Source: Stutzerimonas nosocomialis (lineage in GTDB: Bacteria > Pseudomonadota > Gammaproteobacteria > Pseudomonadales > Pseudomonadaceae). Taken from it: a DNA stretch of 64,000 nucleotides. Location: contig NZ_QLAE01000012.1 in the NCBI RefSeq assembly GCF_005876855.1, forward strand, positions 62,001 through 126,000, given 5' to 3'. This document shows positions 56,685 to 64,000 of the stretch, piece after piece. Every line of letters starts with the position of its first letter. The first letter of the stretch is position 1. Below the pieces are notes generated by a model. The model saw only the letters and a list, made by a program, of their open reading frames with translations. It ran no database searches and was not told the DNA's origin. The translations under genes and the position numbers were made by a program.

Positions 56685-57059
56685 ATGCCCCGACTGGAAC
56701 CCGCCATGGCGCGCATCCGCGTCAAAGACCTCAGGCTGCGCACCTACATCGGCATCAAGGAGGAGGAAATCCTCAACAAGCAGGACGTGCTGATCAACCT
56801 CACGGTGATCTATCCGGCCAGAGACGCCGTGCGCGACAACGCCATCGAGCAGGCCCTGAACTACCGCACCCTGACCAAGGCGATCATCGCCCATGTCGAG
56901 AGCAACCGCTTCGCCCTGCTGGAGCGCCTGACCCAGGAGATTCTCGACCTGGTGATGGCCCACCCCTCGGTGCGCTACGCCGAGGTCGAAGTCGACAAGC
57001 CCCACGCGCTGCGCTTTGCCGAGTCGGTCTCGATCACCCTGGCCGGCCACCGCGACTGA
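56685..57059 (+). CDS. folX: Dihydroneopterin triphosphate 2'-epimerase FolX
   Basis: 124-residue FolB-fold enzyme epimerising dihydroneopterin triphosphate to dihydromonapterin triphosphate, the step before FolM. Family features are [34 protein letters not shown] and [14 protein letters not shown], with a conserved Lys in [16 protein letters not shown]. FolB is the alternative; the FolM neighbour favours FolX. GGAG lies eight bases before the ATG. Its last 26 bases overlap the convergent dehydrogenase gene. Confidence 0.88.
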   Translation: MPRLEPAMARIRVKDLRLRTYIGIKEEEILNKQDVLINLTVIYPARDAVRDNAIEQALNYRTLTKAIIAHVESNRFALLERLTQEILDLVMAHPSVRYAEVEVDKPHALRFAESVSITLAGHRD

Positions 57060-58047
57060 GCAGACCCGCCACCAACGCCCCGCCAGCCAGGGCCAGCGCA
57101 CCCAGCGCCAGGCCCCGGCGATGCATGCTCGCCCACACCTGGACGCTGTGCGTCTTGGCCTCGGCATCGAAACGGCCATGGCTGCCCATGTCCCGCGGCA
57201 CCGGCTCGAACAGATTGTCCGGCCGATCCTCCGCCACCGGCCGCTCGGTCTGCTGGCCGCTGTAGCCCTGCCGCACCAGCACCCGGTCAGCCAGCCAGGG
57301 AAACAGACCGTTTCCAAGAATCGTCTTGACTGCGGGAAAGCCCAGCCAGACTTCGCGACGGCGCTGCCCGGCGGCCCAGACGATACCGCGCGCAGCGATT
57401 TCCGGCTGGAAGATCGGCGGCACCGGCTGCGGCCGTTTCGGCAGCCGCGTGCGGGCCCAGTCGAATTGCGGCGTATTGAAGGCCGCCAGCTGCACCATGG
57501 TGACATGCACCCGGCTGCGGTCGTGCCTGAGTTCGACCCGCAGGGCATCGGTAAAGCCGCGCACCGCGAACTTGGCGGCGCAGTAGGCCGACTGCAGGGG
57601 AATGGCGCGGTAGGCCAGCGCCGAGCCGACCTGCACGATGGTGCCCCGATTGCGCGCCCGCATGCGCCTGAGTGCGGCACAGGTGCCGTGCACGGTCCCC
57701 AGGTAACTGACCTCGGTGACCCGGCGATACTCCTCGGCGCTGATCTGGTGGACCGGCGCGAGGATCGTGACCATCGCGTTGTTCACCCAGATGTCGATCG
57801 GGCCGAGTTCGGCTTCGATCCGCTCGGTGGCCGCGTCGACCTGGGCCGGATCGGCCACGTCCACGCGAATCGTCAACGCGCTGCCGCCGAGCGCTTCGAT
57901 TTCCCGCCGGGCACCCTGCAGCCCTTCCTCGCCTCGCGCCAGCAATGCCAGGCGGGCGCCCTGGCGCGCGAATTCCAGCGCCGTCGCCCGGCCGACTCCC
58001 GCCGACGCGCCGGTCACCACCACCACCTTGTCTCTCATCGTCGTCAT
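57034..58047 (-). CDS. Short-chain dehydrogenase/reductase with C-terminal membrane helix
   Basis: 337-residue classical SDR. The NAD(P)-binding motif is [13 protein letters not shown] (about 9-21), NNAMV the NNAG-like motif, and the catalytic Ser/Tyr/Lys lie in VQVGSALAY and [11 protein letters not shown]. Beyond the usual 250 residues it has a tail with a hydrophobic segment near the end ([19 protein letters not shown]), probably a membrane anchor. The substrate is unknown. It overlaps folX by 26 bases, convergently. The ATG at 58047 (MTTMRDK) or the one three codons later may be used. Confidence 0.88.
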   Translation of the reverse strand: MTTMRDKVVVVTGASAGVGRATALEFARQGARLALLARGEEGLQGARREIEALGGSALTIRVDVADPAQVDAATERIEAELGPIDIWVNNAMVTILAPVHQISAEEYRRVTEVSYLGTVHGTCAALRRMRARNRGTIVQVGSALAYRAIPLQSAYCAAKFAVRGFTDALRVELRHDRSRVHVTMVQLAAFNTPQFDWARTRLPKRPQPVPPIFQPEIAARGIVWAAGQRRREVWLGFPAVKTILGNGLFPWLADRVLVRQGYSGQQTERPVAEDRPDNLFEPVPRDMGSHGRFDAEAKTHSVQVWASMHRRGLALGALALAGGALVAGLLSRGGRPG

Positions 58048-58212
58048 GTTCGCCGTGTCCTCTCTCGGGCCCGCACTGCGTGGGTAAGCCACCTGTCTAT
58101 CCGGCGGCAGGCGGGCCAGGAAGTTCCGCCCATCCGCCAGGCGCGGACGCTGGCCCGGCGCTCGGAGCTGGCGTTATCATCGCGGCCACCTCTGCCACGC
58201 CGAGACCGAACC

Positions 58213-58503
58213 ATGAACGATCAAGAACGCCTCGAACTCGAAGCCGCCGCCTTCCGCCGCCTCGTGCAGCACCTGCGCAGTCGCCCCGACGTGCAGAACA
58301 TCGACCTGATGAACCTGGCCGGCTTCTGCCGCAACTGCCTGTCCAAGTGGTACAAGGCCGCTGCCGAAGACATGGACCTGGAAGTCAGCTACGACCAGGC
58401 CCGCGAAGAGATCTACGGCATGCCGTACGAAGAGTGGAAGCACCGCTACCAGAAGGAAGCGACCGCCGAGCAGCAGGCCGCATTCGACAAGGGGCAGAAA
58501 TGA
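58213..58503 (+). CDS. DUF1244 family protein
   Basis: 96-residue acidic, helical protein of the DUF1244 family (structure known for some members, function not). Conserved parts are FRRLVQHLRSRPDVQNIDLMNLAGFCRNCLSKWY in two adjacent pieces and EEIYGMPYEEWKHRYQ. Two cysteines (FCRNC) may bind metal. It overlaps the following HopJ-family gene by four bases (ATGA), implying coupled expression. Confidence 0.88.
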   Translation: MNDQERLELEAAAFRRLVQHLRSRPDVQNIDLMNLAGFCRNCLSKWYKAAAEDMDLEVSYDQAREEIYGMPYEEWKHRYQKEATAEQQAAFDKGQK

Positions 58504-58847
58504 GCGAAGCACTGACGGCGTTCCGCGCCAGCCTGCACGGCAGCAGCCACAGGTTCAGCGATACCCTCGCCTTCATCGACGACCACTACCTTTACCAGCC
58601 GAGCGGCTTCGCCAATGGCGATGTGGAAAACGCGGCGGGTGAGAACGTGGGCTCGTGCAAGACCCTGGGGCTCGCCCTGCTCGAAGGCTTCTCCACCGAA
58701 GAAGCGCTGCTGGCGTTCGCCGAGCATTACCAGGCCGTGCTGGCGACGCCGAACGGCGAAGACCACCGCAATATCCGTGCGCTGATGCAGACCGGCCTGG
58801 CCGGCGTGCGTTTCGAGAGCCTGCCACTCACGCACAAGCCGGCCTGA
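58500..58847 (+). CDS. HopJ-family small protein
   Basis: 115-residue protein of the family named after HopJ (a proposed type III effector). Its wide presence and housekeeping neighbours here suggest an ordinary cytoplasmic protein rather than an effector. Conserved stretches are HRFSDTLAFIDDHYLYQPSG-type text at 17-36, NAAGENVGSCKTLGLALLEG and CFGEHY-like FAEHYQAVLATPNGEDHRNIR. It is translationally coupled to the DUF1244 gene. Confidence 0.85.
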   Translation: MSEALTAFRASLHGSSHRFSDTLAFIDDHYLYQPSGFANGDVENAAGENVGSCKTLGLALLEGFSTEEALLAFAEHYQAVLATPNGEDHRNIRALMQTGLAGVRFESLPLTHKPA

Positions 58848-58853
58848 ACGAAA

Positions 58854-58875
58854 ACGGCCCGCATGCGCGGGCCGT
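58854..58875 (-). terminator. Terminator of trxB
   Basis: Nine-base perfect stem acggcccgc (58854-58862) with complement 58867-58875 around a four-base loop. On the minus strand it is followed by TTTTCG. It lies about 20 bases past the trxB stop. Confidence 0.7.
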
Positions 58876-58893
58876 CGGATTGCGAAGCGGGAG

Positions 58894-59916
<1,023 letters not shown>

Positions 59917-60076
59917 TCGGGAAACCAGTGGCGCGAACTCTACGCCTGCCACACAGTTCACAGAAATTCAGGAATTCGATCCATGGCATAGGCAATGGCT
60001 ATCGTCCGGGCAGAGCGCTTTTACCCGCCCGGCAAAGCCGGTAAGGTCGCCGCATTCGTTCGCTGGAGGTTCCCCC

Positions 60077-60826
60077 ATGCCCGCTGCACTTTCCGGCCCG
60101 CAGTACCTGCGCGAGGGCCTGCGACTGGTCCTCAGCCCCGGCCTGAGGCTCTTCGTGGTACTGCCACTGACCGCGAACCTGCTGGTCTTCGCCAGCCTGA
60201 TCTACTTCGCCATCAGCCGCTTCGGCGGCTGGGTGGATGCCTTCATGCCCAGCCTGCCGGACTGGCTCAGCTTCCTCCAATACCTGATCTGGCCACTGTT
60301 CGTGGCGCTGGTGCTGCTGATGGTGTTTTTCACCTTCACGCTGTTCGCCAACATCATCGCCTCGCCATTCAACGGCTTTCTTGCCGAAAAGGTCGAAGTC
60401 GTCGTGCGTGGCGAGGACGACTTCCCGCCGTTCAGCTGGCGCGAGCTGTTCGCCCTGCTGCCCCGCACCATCGGCCGCGAGCTGCGCAAGCTGGCCTACT
60501 TCGCGCCACGCGCCCTGGTACTGGTGATCCTGTCGTTCATTCCGGTGGTGAACCTGGTGGCTGCGCCGCTGTGGCTGCTGTTCGGCATCTGGATGATGGC
60601 CGTGCAGTACATCGACTACCCCGCCGACAACCACAAGATGAGCTGGAACGACATGATGGCCTGGCTGCGCCAGCGGCGCTGGCAGAGCCTGAGCTTCGGT
60701 GCGGTGACCTACGCCGCGCTGCTGATCCCGGTGGTGAACCTCCTGATCATGCCGGCCGCGGTGGCCGGTGCGACCGTGCTCTGGGTGCGCGAGGGCGGCG
60801 GGAATTCCCTGGTCCGGCGCGACTGA
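60077..60826 (+). CDS. cysZ: Sulfate transporter/assimilation membrane protein CysZ
   Basis: 249-residue inner-membrane protein of the CysZ (EI24) family, a sulfate channel feeding cysteine synthesis. Four to six hydrophobic segments are seen: [40 protein letters not shown], the [20 protein letters not shown] pair and a final [16 protein letters not shown]. The conserved [16 protein letters not shown] and [16 protein letters not shown] match CysZ. The ribosome site is GGAGG. It diverges from trxB. Confidence 0.92.
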   Translation: MPAALSGPQYLREGLRLVLSPGLRLFVVLPLTANLLVFASLIYFAISRFGGWVDAFMPSLPDWLSFLQYLIWPLFVALVLLMVFFTFTLFANIIASPFNGFLAEKVEVVVRGEDDFPPFSWRELFALLPRTIGRELRKLAYFAPRALVLVILSFIPVVNLVAAPLWLLFGIWMMAVQYIDYPADNHKMSWNDMMAWLRQRRWQSLSFGAVTYAALLIPVVNLLIMPAAVAGATVLWVREGGGNSLVRRD

Positions 60827-60827
60827 T

Positions 60828-60855
60828 CCGCCGGGCGGCTCACGCAGCCCGGCGG
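60828..60855. terminator. GC-rich hairpin between cysZ and nemA-like gene
   Basis: Eight-base perfect stem (ccgccggg with complement) and a 12-base loop, two bases after the cysZ stop. There is no T-run. It separates two convergent genes. Confidence 0.4.
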
Positions 60856-60871
60856 GTCGAGCCGTCGTGCG

Positions 60872-61981
60872 TCAGGCCAGGGTGGCCAGCGACTCGCGGC
60901 TGAACGGCAGGATGTCCTGCATGCGTCCGTCCCGCACCTTGGCCGCCCATTCCGGATCGACGATCAGCGCGCGGCCCACGGCGACCAGGTCGAACTCCTG
61001 GTCATCCAGGCGCTGCAGCAGGTTCTCGATGCTGGCCGGCTGGGCCACCTCGTCGGTCTTGCCGAAGAACTGGGTGAACTCGCTGCCGTCCAGCCCAACG
61101 CTGCCGACGGTGATGGTGGGCTTGCCGGTGAGCTTGCGGGTCCAGCCGGCCAGGTTCAGCTCCGAACCTTCGAATTCGGGAATCCAGAACCGCCGGGTCG
61201 AGCAGTGGAAAATGTCCACTCCGGCGTCGGACAGGGGCTTGAGGAACTCCCCCAGCTCCTCGGCGCTCTGCACCAGGCGCGCGCTGTAGTCCTGCTGCTT
61301 CCACTGCGAGAAGCGGAAGATGATCGGGTAATCGGGACCCACCGCCTCGCGCACCGCCTGGATCAGCTCGATGGCGAAGCGCGAACGGTTGGCCAGGCTG
61401 CCGCCGTACTCGTCGGTGCGCTGGTTGCTGCCCTCCCAGAAGAACTGGTCGATCAGGTAGCCGTGGGCGCCGTGGATCTCGACGCCATCCATGCCGATCG
61501 CCTTGGCGTCCCGGGCGGCCTGGGCGAACGCGGCGATGACCTCGGCGATATCGTCCCTGGTCATGCCATGGACCAGCAGCGTGTCGTTCTTGCGCTTCTC
61601 CATTGGCCCGTAGGCCGGCACGCTCGCATCCGGTTCGGTACCGAGCCGGCGCACGTTGCCCACGTGCCACAGCTGCGGAACGATGGTGCCGCCCTCGGCA
61701 TGCACCGCCTCGACCACCTGCTTCCAGCCCGCCAGGGCGTCCTCGCCATAGAAACGCGGGACGTTGGGATACCCGTTGGCCGCGGGATGCCCCACCGTGG
61801 TGCCTTCGGTGACGATCAGGCCGACGCCCGCCGCCGCGCGGCGCCGGTAGTACTCCACCACGGCCTGGTTCGGCACGCCGCCCGGCGAGAAGGAACGGGT
61901 CATCGGCGCCATCACGACGCGGGTCGGAACGGTCAGCGAGCCGAGGCGAAAGGGTTGGAACAGGGACTGTGCAGCGGTCAT
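60872..61981 (-). CDS. nemA: Old yellow enzyme family ene-reductase (NemA-like)
   Basis: 369-residue FMN flavoprotein that reduces electrophilic alkenes, N-ethylmaleimide or nitro compounds using NAD(P)H. A TIM barrel with VVMAPMTRSFSPGG (FMN contact near 24-37), the substrate-binding pair in EIHGAHGYLIDQFF (His near 180 and 183), RSRFAIELIQAV and the C-terminal VAVGRALIVDPEW. ATG 61981 is chosen because GGAG lies nine bases before it. The TetR gene upstream has a shared operator-like repeat. The nemA symbol is by context and family. Confidence 0.9.
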   Translation of the reverse strand: MTAAQSLFQPFRLGSLTVPTRVVMAPMTRSFSPGGVPNQAVVEYYRRRAAAGVGLIVTEGTTVGHPAANGYPNVPRFYGEDALAGWKQVVEAVHAEGGTIVPQLWHVGNVRRLGTEPDASVPAYGPMEKRKNDTLLVHGMTRDDIAEVIAAFAQAARDAKAIGMDGVEIHGAHGYLIDQFFWEGSNQRTDEYGGSLANRSRFAIELIQAVREAVGPDYPIIFRFSQWKQQDYSARLVQSAEELGEFLKPLSDAGVDIFHCSTRRFWIPEFEGSELNLAGWTRKLTGKPTITVGSVGLDGSEFTQFFGKTDEVAQPASIENLLQRLDDQEFDLVAVGRALIVDPEWAAKVRDGRMQDILPFSRESLATLA

Positions 61982-62005
61982 CGAGGGCAACTCCATGCAG
62001 TTGAA

Positions 62006-62019
62006 ATGACCGGTCGTCT
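62006..62019. promoter_or_regulatory. Operator-like repeat upstream of nemA (copy 1)
   Basis: ATGACCGGTCGTCT, with palindromic core GACCGGTC, lies 25 bases before the nemA-like start. An identical 14-base copy lies before the TetR gene. Likely binding site of the NemR-type repressor. Confidence 0.6.
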
Positions 62020-62043
62020 AGCGAACCGGAAAAAAGAGAAAGG

Positions 62044-62640
62044 TCAGCGATGGCGCAGAAGCTGCTCCAGCTGACCGAGGAAACTTTCCAGCGGCGCCAC
62101 CCGGCCACCGACCTTCATCCGCATCAGGGCACCTTCCCAGGCATTGCCGATGAATTCGGCCAGCGAGCGGCATTCCACCTCGGCGTCGATCTCGCCCGCC
62201 TCGCGTGCCGCTTCCAGGCAGTCCGCCAGCAGCGTGACCGAGCGTTCGAGTATCGCTTCGACCCGCAGGCCGATCGGCCGGCACAGCTCGGCCATCTCGA
62301 AGCTCAGGCTGCCGATGAAACAGTGGTACTCGGGGGTCGGCTGGCGGGCGAAGTGCGCCACCAGGTCGCGGTAGTAATCGAGGATGCGCTGCGTCGGCGG
62401 CAGCCGGGTATCGGTCAGGGCACGCTCGTAGCGCTGCAACCGCGGCCGATAGAGATGATCGAGCGCCTGCAGGGCGAAGTCTTCCTTGCTGGCGAAGTAG
62501 TGGTAGAACGAGCCCTTCGGCACGCCCGCCGCCTGCACGATCTCCAGCACGCCGGTGCCGTGATAGCCACGCCGGGTCATCACCTGCGCGCCCCTGGCGA
62601 GGATCAGTGCATGCTTGTCGGAGCGGGATCGGCTGTTCAT
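62044..62640 (-). CDS. nemR: TetR/AcrR-family transcriptional repressor (NemR-like)
   Basis: 198-residue TetR repressor. The N-terminal helix-turn-helix reads GYHGTGVLEIVQAAGVPKGSFYHYFASKEDF (in two adjacent pieces, about 24-55), typical of NemR/AcuR. The ligand domain carries cysteines (EYHCFIGS, AELCRPIG, DCLEAAR, VECRSLAE), which fits redox/electrophile sensing as in NemR but is not proof. No Shine-Dalgarno site is obvious; the ATG lies 13 bases from the operator repeat, so the leader is very short. It lies upstream of the ene-reductase on the same strand. Confidence 0.9.
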   Translation of the reverse strand: MNSRSRSDKHALILARGAQVMTRRGYHGTGVLEIVQAAGVPKGSFYHYFASKEDFALQALDHLYRPRLQRYERALTDTRLPPTQRILDYYRDLVAHFARQPTPEYHCFIGSLSFEMAELCRPIGLRVEAILERSVTLLADCLEAAREAGEIDAEVECRSLAEFIGNAWEGALMRMKVGGRVAPLESFLGQLEQLLRHR

Positions 62641-62652
62641 GGCGCCGAGAAT

Positions 62653-62666
62653 ATGACCGGTCGTCT
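62653..62666. promoter_or_regulatory. Operator-like repeat upstream of nemR (copy 2)
   Basis: Second exact copy of ATGACCGGTCGTCT, in the same orientation, 13 bases before the TetR start codon. It supports autoregulation. Confidence 0.6.
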
Positions 62667-62774
62667 CGGATACCCAGCATCATCAGCGATGCTTATCGGC
62701 AGCCAACCGTGAGGGAGATGGAGCGGCAAGGGGAAAACGGTGCCCGGCGCGCAACCGGCCGGGCAAGAGCGGGT

Positions 62775-63260
62775 TCAGTCGCCGAGGGCTTTTTCGATGG
62801 CCTGGATCAGCGCCGGATCGTCCGGCGTGGTGCGCGGGGAGAAGCGCGCCAGGACTCGGCCGTCCTTGCCGACCAGAAACTTTTCGAAATTCCAGCTGAT
62901 GTCGCCCGGGAAATCGGCGCCCTCGCCCGCCAGCAGGCGGTACATCGGGTGACGTTGCGGGCCGTTGACCTCGAGCTTGCCGGTCAGCGGAAAGCTGACG
63001 CCATAGGTGGCGCGGCAGAAGCCCTGGATATCTTCGTCGGAGCCAGGCTCCTGAGCGGCGAACTGGTTGCAGGGCACGCCGAGTACGCTGAAGCCGCGGT
63101 CGCCGTAGTCCTGCTGCAACTTCACCAGGCCGGCGTATTGCGGGGTCAGGCCGCATTGCGATGCGACGTTGACGACCAGGGTCACCTTTTCCTTGAAGGG
63201 CGCGAGCGGCAGCTCCCCACCTCCCAGAGCCGGCAGCTTCAACTCGTGGAACGCACTCAT
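62775..63260 (-). CDS. Glutathione peroxidase-family thiol peroxidase
   Basis: 161-residue peroxidase of the glutathione-peroxidase family (Gpx/BtuE type), with Cys in place of selenocysteine. The peroxidatic site is NVASQCGLTPQYAGL (Cys near 36), partner Gln/Trp sites GVPCNQFAAQEPG (second Cys near 64) and SWNFEKFLVGKDG. Thioredoxin often serves such enzymes, and trxB lies nearby. ATG 63260 is chosen because AGGAG precedes it. Confidence 0.93.
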   Translation of the reverse strand: MSAFHELKLPALGGGELPLAPFKEKVTLVVNVASQCGLTPQYAGLVKLQQDYGDRGFSVLGVPCNQFAAQEPGSDEDIQGFCRATYGVSFPLTGKLEVNGPQRHPMYRLLAGEGADFPGDISWNFEKFLVGKDGRVLARFSPRTTPDDPALIQAIEKALGD

Positions 63261-63282
63261 TTTCAACTCCTACAGAGGACAA

Positions 63283-63309
63283 AGGCGCTCCGGCAGCACC
63301 GGAACGCCT
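63283..63309 (-). terminator. Hairpin after slyD
   Basis: Eleven-base arms with one internal mismatch and a five-base loop. On the minus strand it is followed by TTTGTCC. It lies 77 bases past the slyD stop, between slyD and the peroxidase. Confidence 0.5.
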
Positions 63310-63385
63310 CCTTAACGCTAGCCGACCGGGGCCGGGCACTGTCAACCATGTCCAAGGGTCACACAGGGATCAGCGTCAGCCGACC

Positions 63386-63871
63386 TCAGTGATGATGACC
63401 ACCTTCGCCATGGATGTGACCATGGGCAATTTCCTCTTCGCTGGCTTCGCGCACGTCGACGATCTTGACGTCGAAGTTCAGGCGCTGGCCGGCCAGCGGG
63501 TGGTTGCCGTCGACCGTCACGTCGTCGCCTTCGACGTCGCGGATGGTGACGATCTGCATGCTGCCGTCCGGACCGGAGGCGTGGAACTGCATGCCGACCT
63601 CGAGCTCGTCGACGCCTTCGAACATGGCGCGGCTCAGGGTCGCGACCAGCTCGGCGCTGTATTCCCCGTAGGCATCCTCGGGTTCGATCGCGACCTGTAC
63701 GTGGTCGCCGCTCTGCTTGCCTTCCAGGGCCTTCTCGAGGCCGGCGATGATGTTGCCTGCTCCGTGCAGGTAGACCAGCGGCGCACCGCCGGAAGAGCTG
63801 TCGATTACCTCACCGGCATCGTTGGTGAGGGTATAGTCGATGGAGACAGCCTTGTTGGCGGCGATCAGCAT
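63386..63871 (-). CDS. slyD: FKBP-type peptidyl-prolyl isomerase SlyD
   Basis: 161-residue SlyD: an FKBP domain interrupted by the IF chaperone insert (about residues 65-125), and a short His-rich C-terminal tail (HGHIHGEGGHHH) that can bind nickel for hydrogenase or metal handling. FKBP landmarks are IDYTLTNDAGEVIDSSSGGAPLVYLHGAG and GLEKALEGKQSGD. ATG 63871 gives the standard MLIAANKAVSIDY opening. Confidence 0.95.
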   Translation of the reverse strand: MLIAANKAVSIDYTLTNDAGEVIDSSSGGAPLVYLHGAGNIIAGLEKALEGKQSGDHVQVAIEPEDAYGEYSAELVATLSRAMFEGVDELEVGMQFHASGPDGSMQIVTIRDVEGDDVTVDGNHPLAGQRLNFDVKIVDVREASEEEIAHGHIHGEGGHHH

Positions 63872-63963
63872 GGGATAGGACCTTTGCTTGAGAATTGTGA
63901 ATGCCAAAGTTTAACCGCGGCCCGCGAGTATTGCGAATCGAGGCCGGATGAACGGGAAAGGCC

Positions 63964-64000
63964 ATGCCCGCGATTTCGTATCTGATTGATTTTCGTCAGG
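63964..64000 (+). CDS. Possible start of a gene cut by the window end
   Basis: An ATG at 63964 opens a frame with no stop up to the last base, giving MPAISYLIDFRQ. A purine-rich GGGAAAGG lies just before it. Only 12 codons are visible, so the product cannot be named. Confidence 0.3.
   Translation, partial: MPAISYLIDFRQ

Noticed and set aside
56088-57680. 530-codon minus-strand frame across folM and folX
   Set aside because: It mixes an out-of-frame SDR stretch with antisense of folM/folX; the true SDR is in another frame (57034-58047).
58500-58847. HopJ as a type III secreted effector
   Set aside because: No secretion genes, hrp-type promoter or effector-like N-terminus; it is coupled to a housekeeping DUF1244 gene.

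Overview
The window is ordinary-looking, GC-rich chromosomal DNA from a gammaproteobacterium of the Pseudomonas/Stutzerimonas group. The evidence is an MvaT-type H-NS protein (a Pseudomonas-lineage silencer), a RhlB with the pseudomonad N-terminus, an AapJQMP transporter, and gene orders familiar from P. aeruginosa (rpsP-rimM-trmD-rplS with ffh and ypjD; moaCDE next to a PIN-PhoH gene; purU-mvaT-sbcB; pyruvate kinase, flavin reductase, SadC-like cyclase, fumarase; olsBA). I saw no rRNA, tRNA, CRISPR array, insertion sequence, prophage or clear pseudogene. Genes are densely packed on both strands with many 4-base ATGA overlaps.

Layout. 0-11.5 kb: xerD, a hot-dog thioesterase, the rplS-trmD-rimM-rpsP operon, ffh, a cytochrome-assembly-like membrane protein, a CorC/HlyC-type CBS protein, purT, a gamma carbonic anhydrase with a DUF1289 partner, two Nudix hydrolases, an L,D-transpeptidase and a YqfO-like protein. 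11.7-20 kb: purL and the aapJQMP amino-acid ABC transporter, with a near-consensus sigma-54 promoter before aapJ. 20.5-29 kb: an esterase, a cyclic-nucleotide-domain/GGDEF diguanylate cyclase, rhlB, a 54-residue membrane protein, moaCDE, a PIN-PhoH ATPase, a cation-diffusion transporter and yaaA. 29-35 kb: an algA-type bifunctional enzyme behind a 745-base non-coding stretch, two small unknown genes, purU, mvaT and sbcB. 35.2-42 kb: a six-gene, translationally coupled membrane/MoxR cluster (RDD, SpoIIM, DUF4129, DUF4350, MoxR AAA+, DUF58). 42-49 kb: PilZ, DUF4124 and lipoprotein genes, pyruvate kinase, a ferredoxin-type reductase, a SadC-like diguanylate cyclase and class I fumarase. 49-53.7 kb: VF530, DJ-1/PfpI, a cardiolipin-synthase-like phospholipase D, olsBA (ornithine lipid synthesis, behind a tandem Pho-box-like array) and acpH. 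53.6-64 kb: class II aldolase, flavodoxin, a PilZ-like protein, folM-folX, a short-chain dehydrogenase, DUF1244 and HopJ-family genes, trxB, cysZ, a NemA/NemR-type pair with duplicated operator, glutathione peroxidase and slyD.

How the parts connect. Purine synthesis is represented by purL, purT and purU; PurU can supply the formate that PurT uses. Cyclic-di-GMP signalling is represented by two GGEEF cyclases, both with an RxxD inhibitory site, and two PilZ-type proteins. Membrane-lipid work is represented by the PLD enzyme, olsB, olsA and acpH. Redox and electrophile defence is represented by trxB, nemA/nemR, the peroxidase, yaaA and the DJ-1 protein.

The least understood system is the MoxR cluster at 35-42 kb. 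The most informative regulatory signals read directly from sequence are the 11-base-periodic Pho-like repeats before olsB, the paired operator at nemR/nemA, the sigma-54 element before aapJ, and a terminator-like hairpin in the trxB leader.
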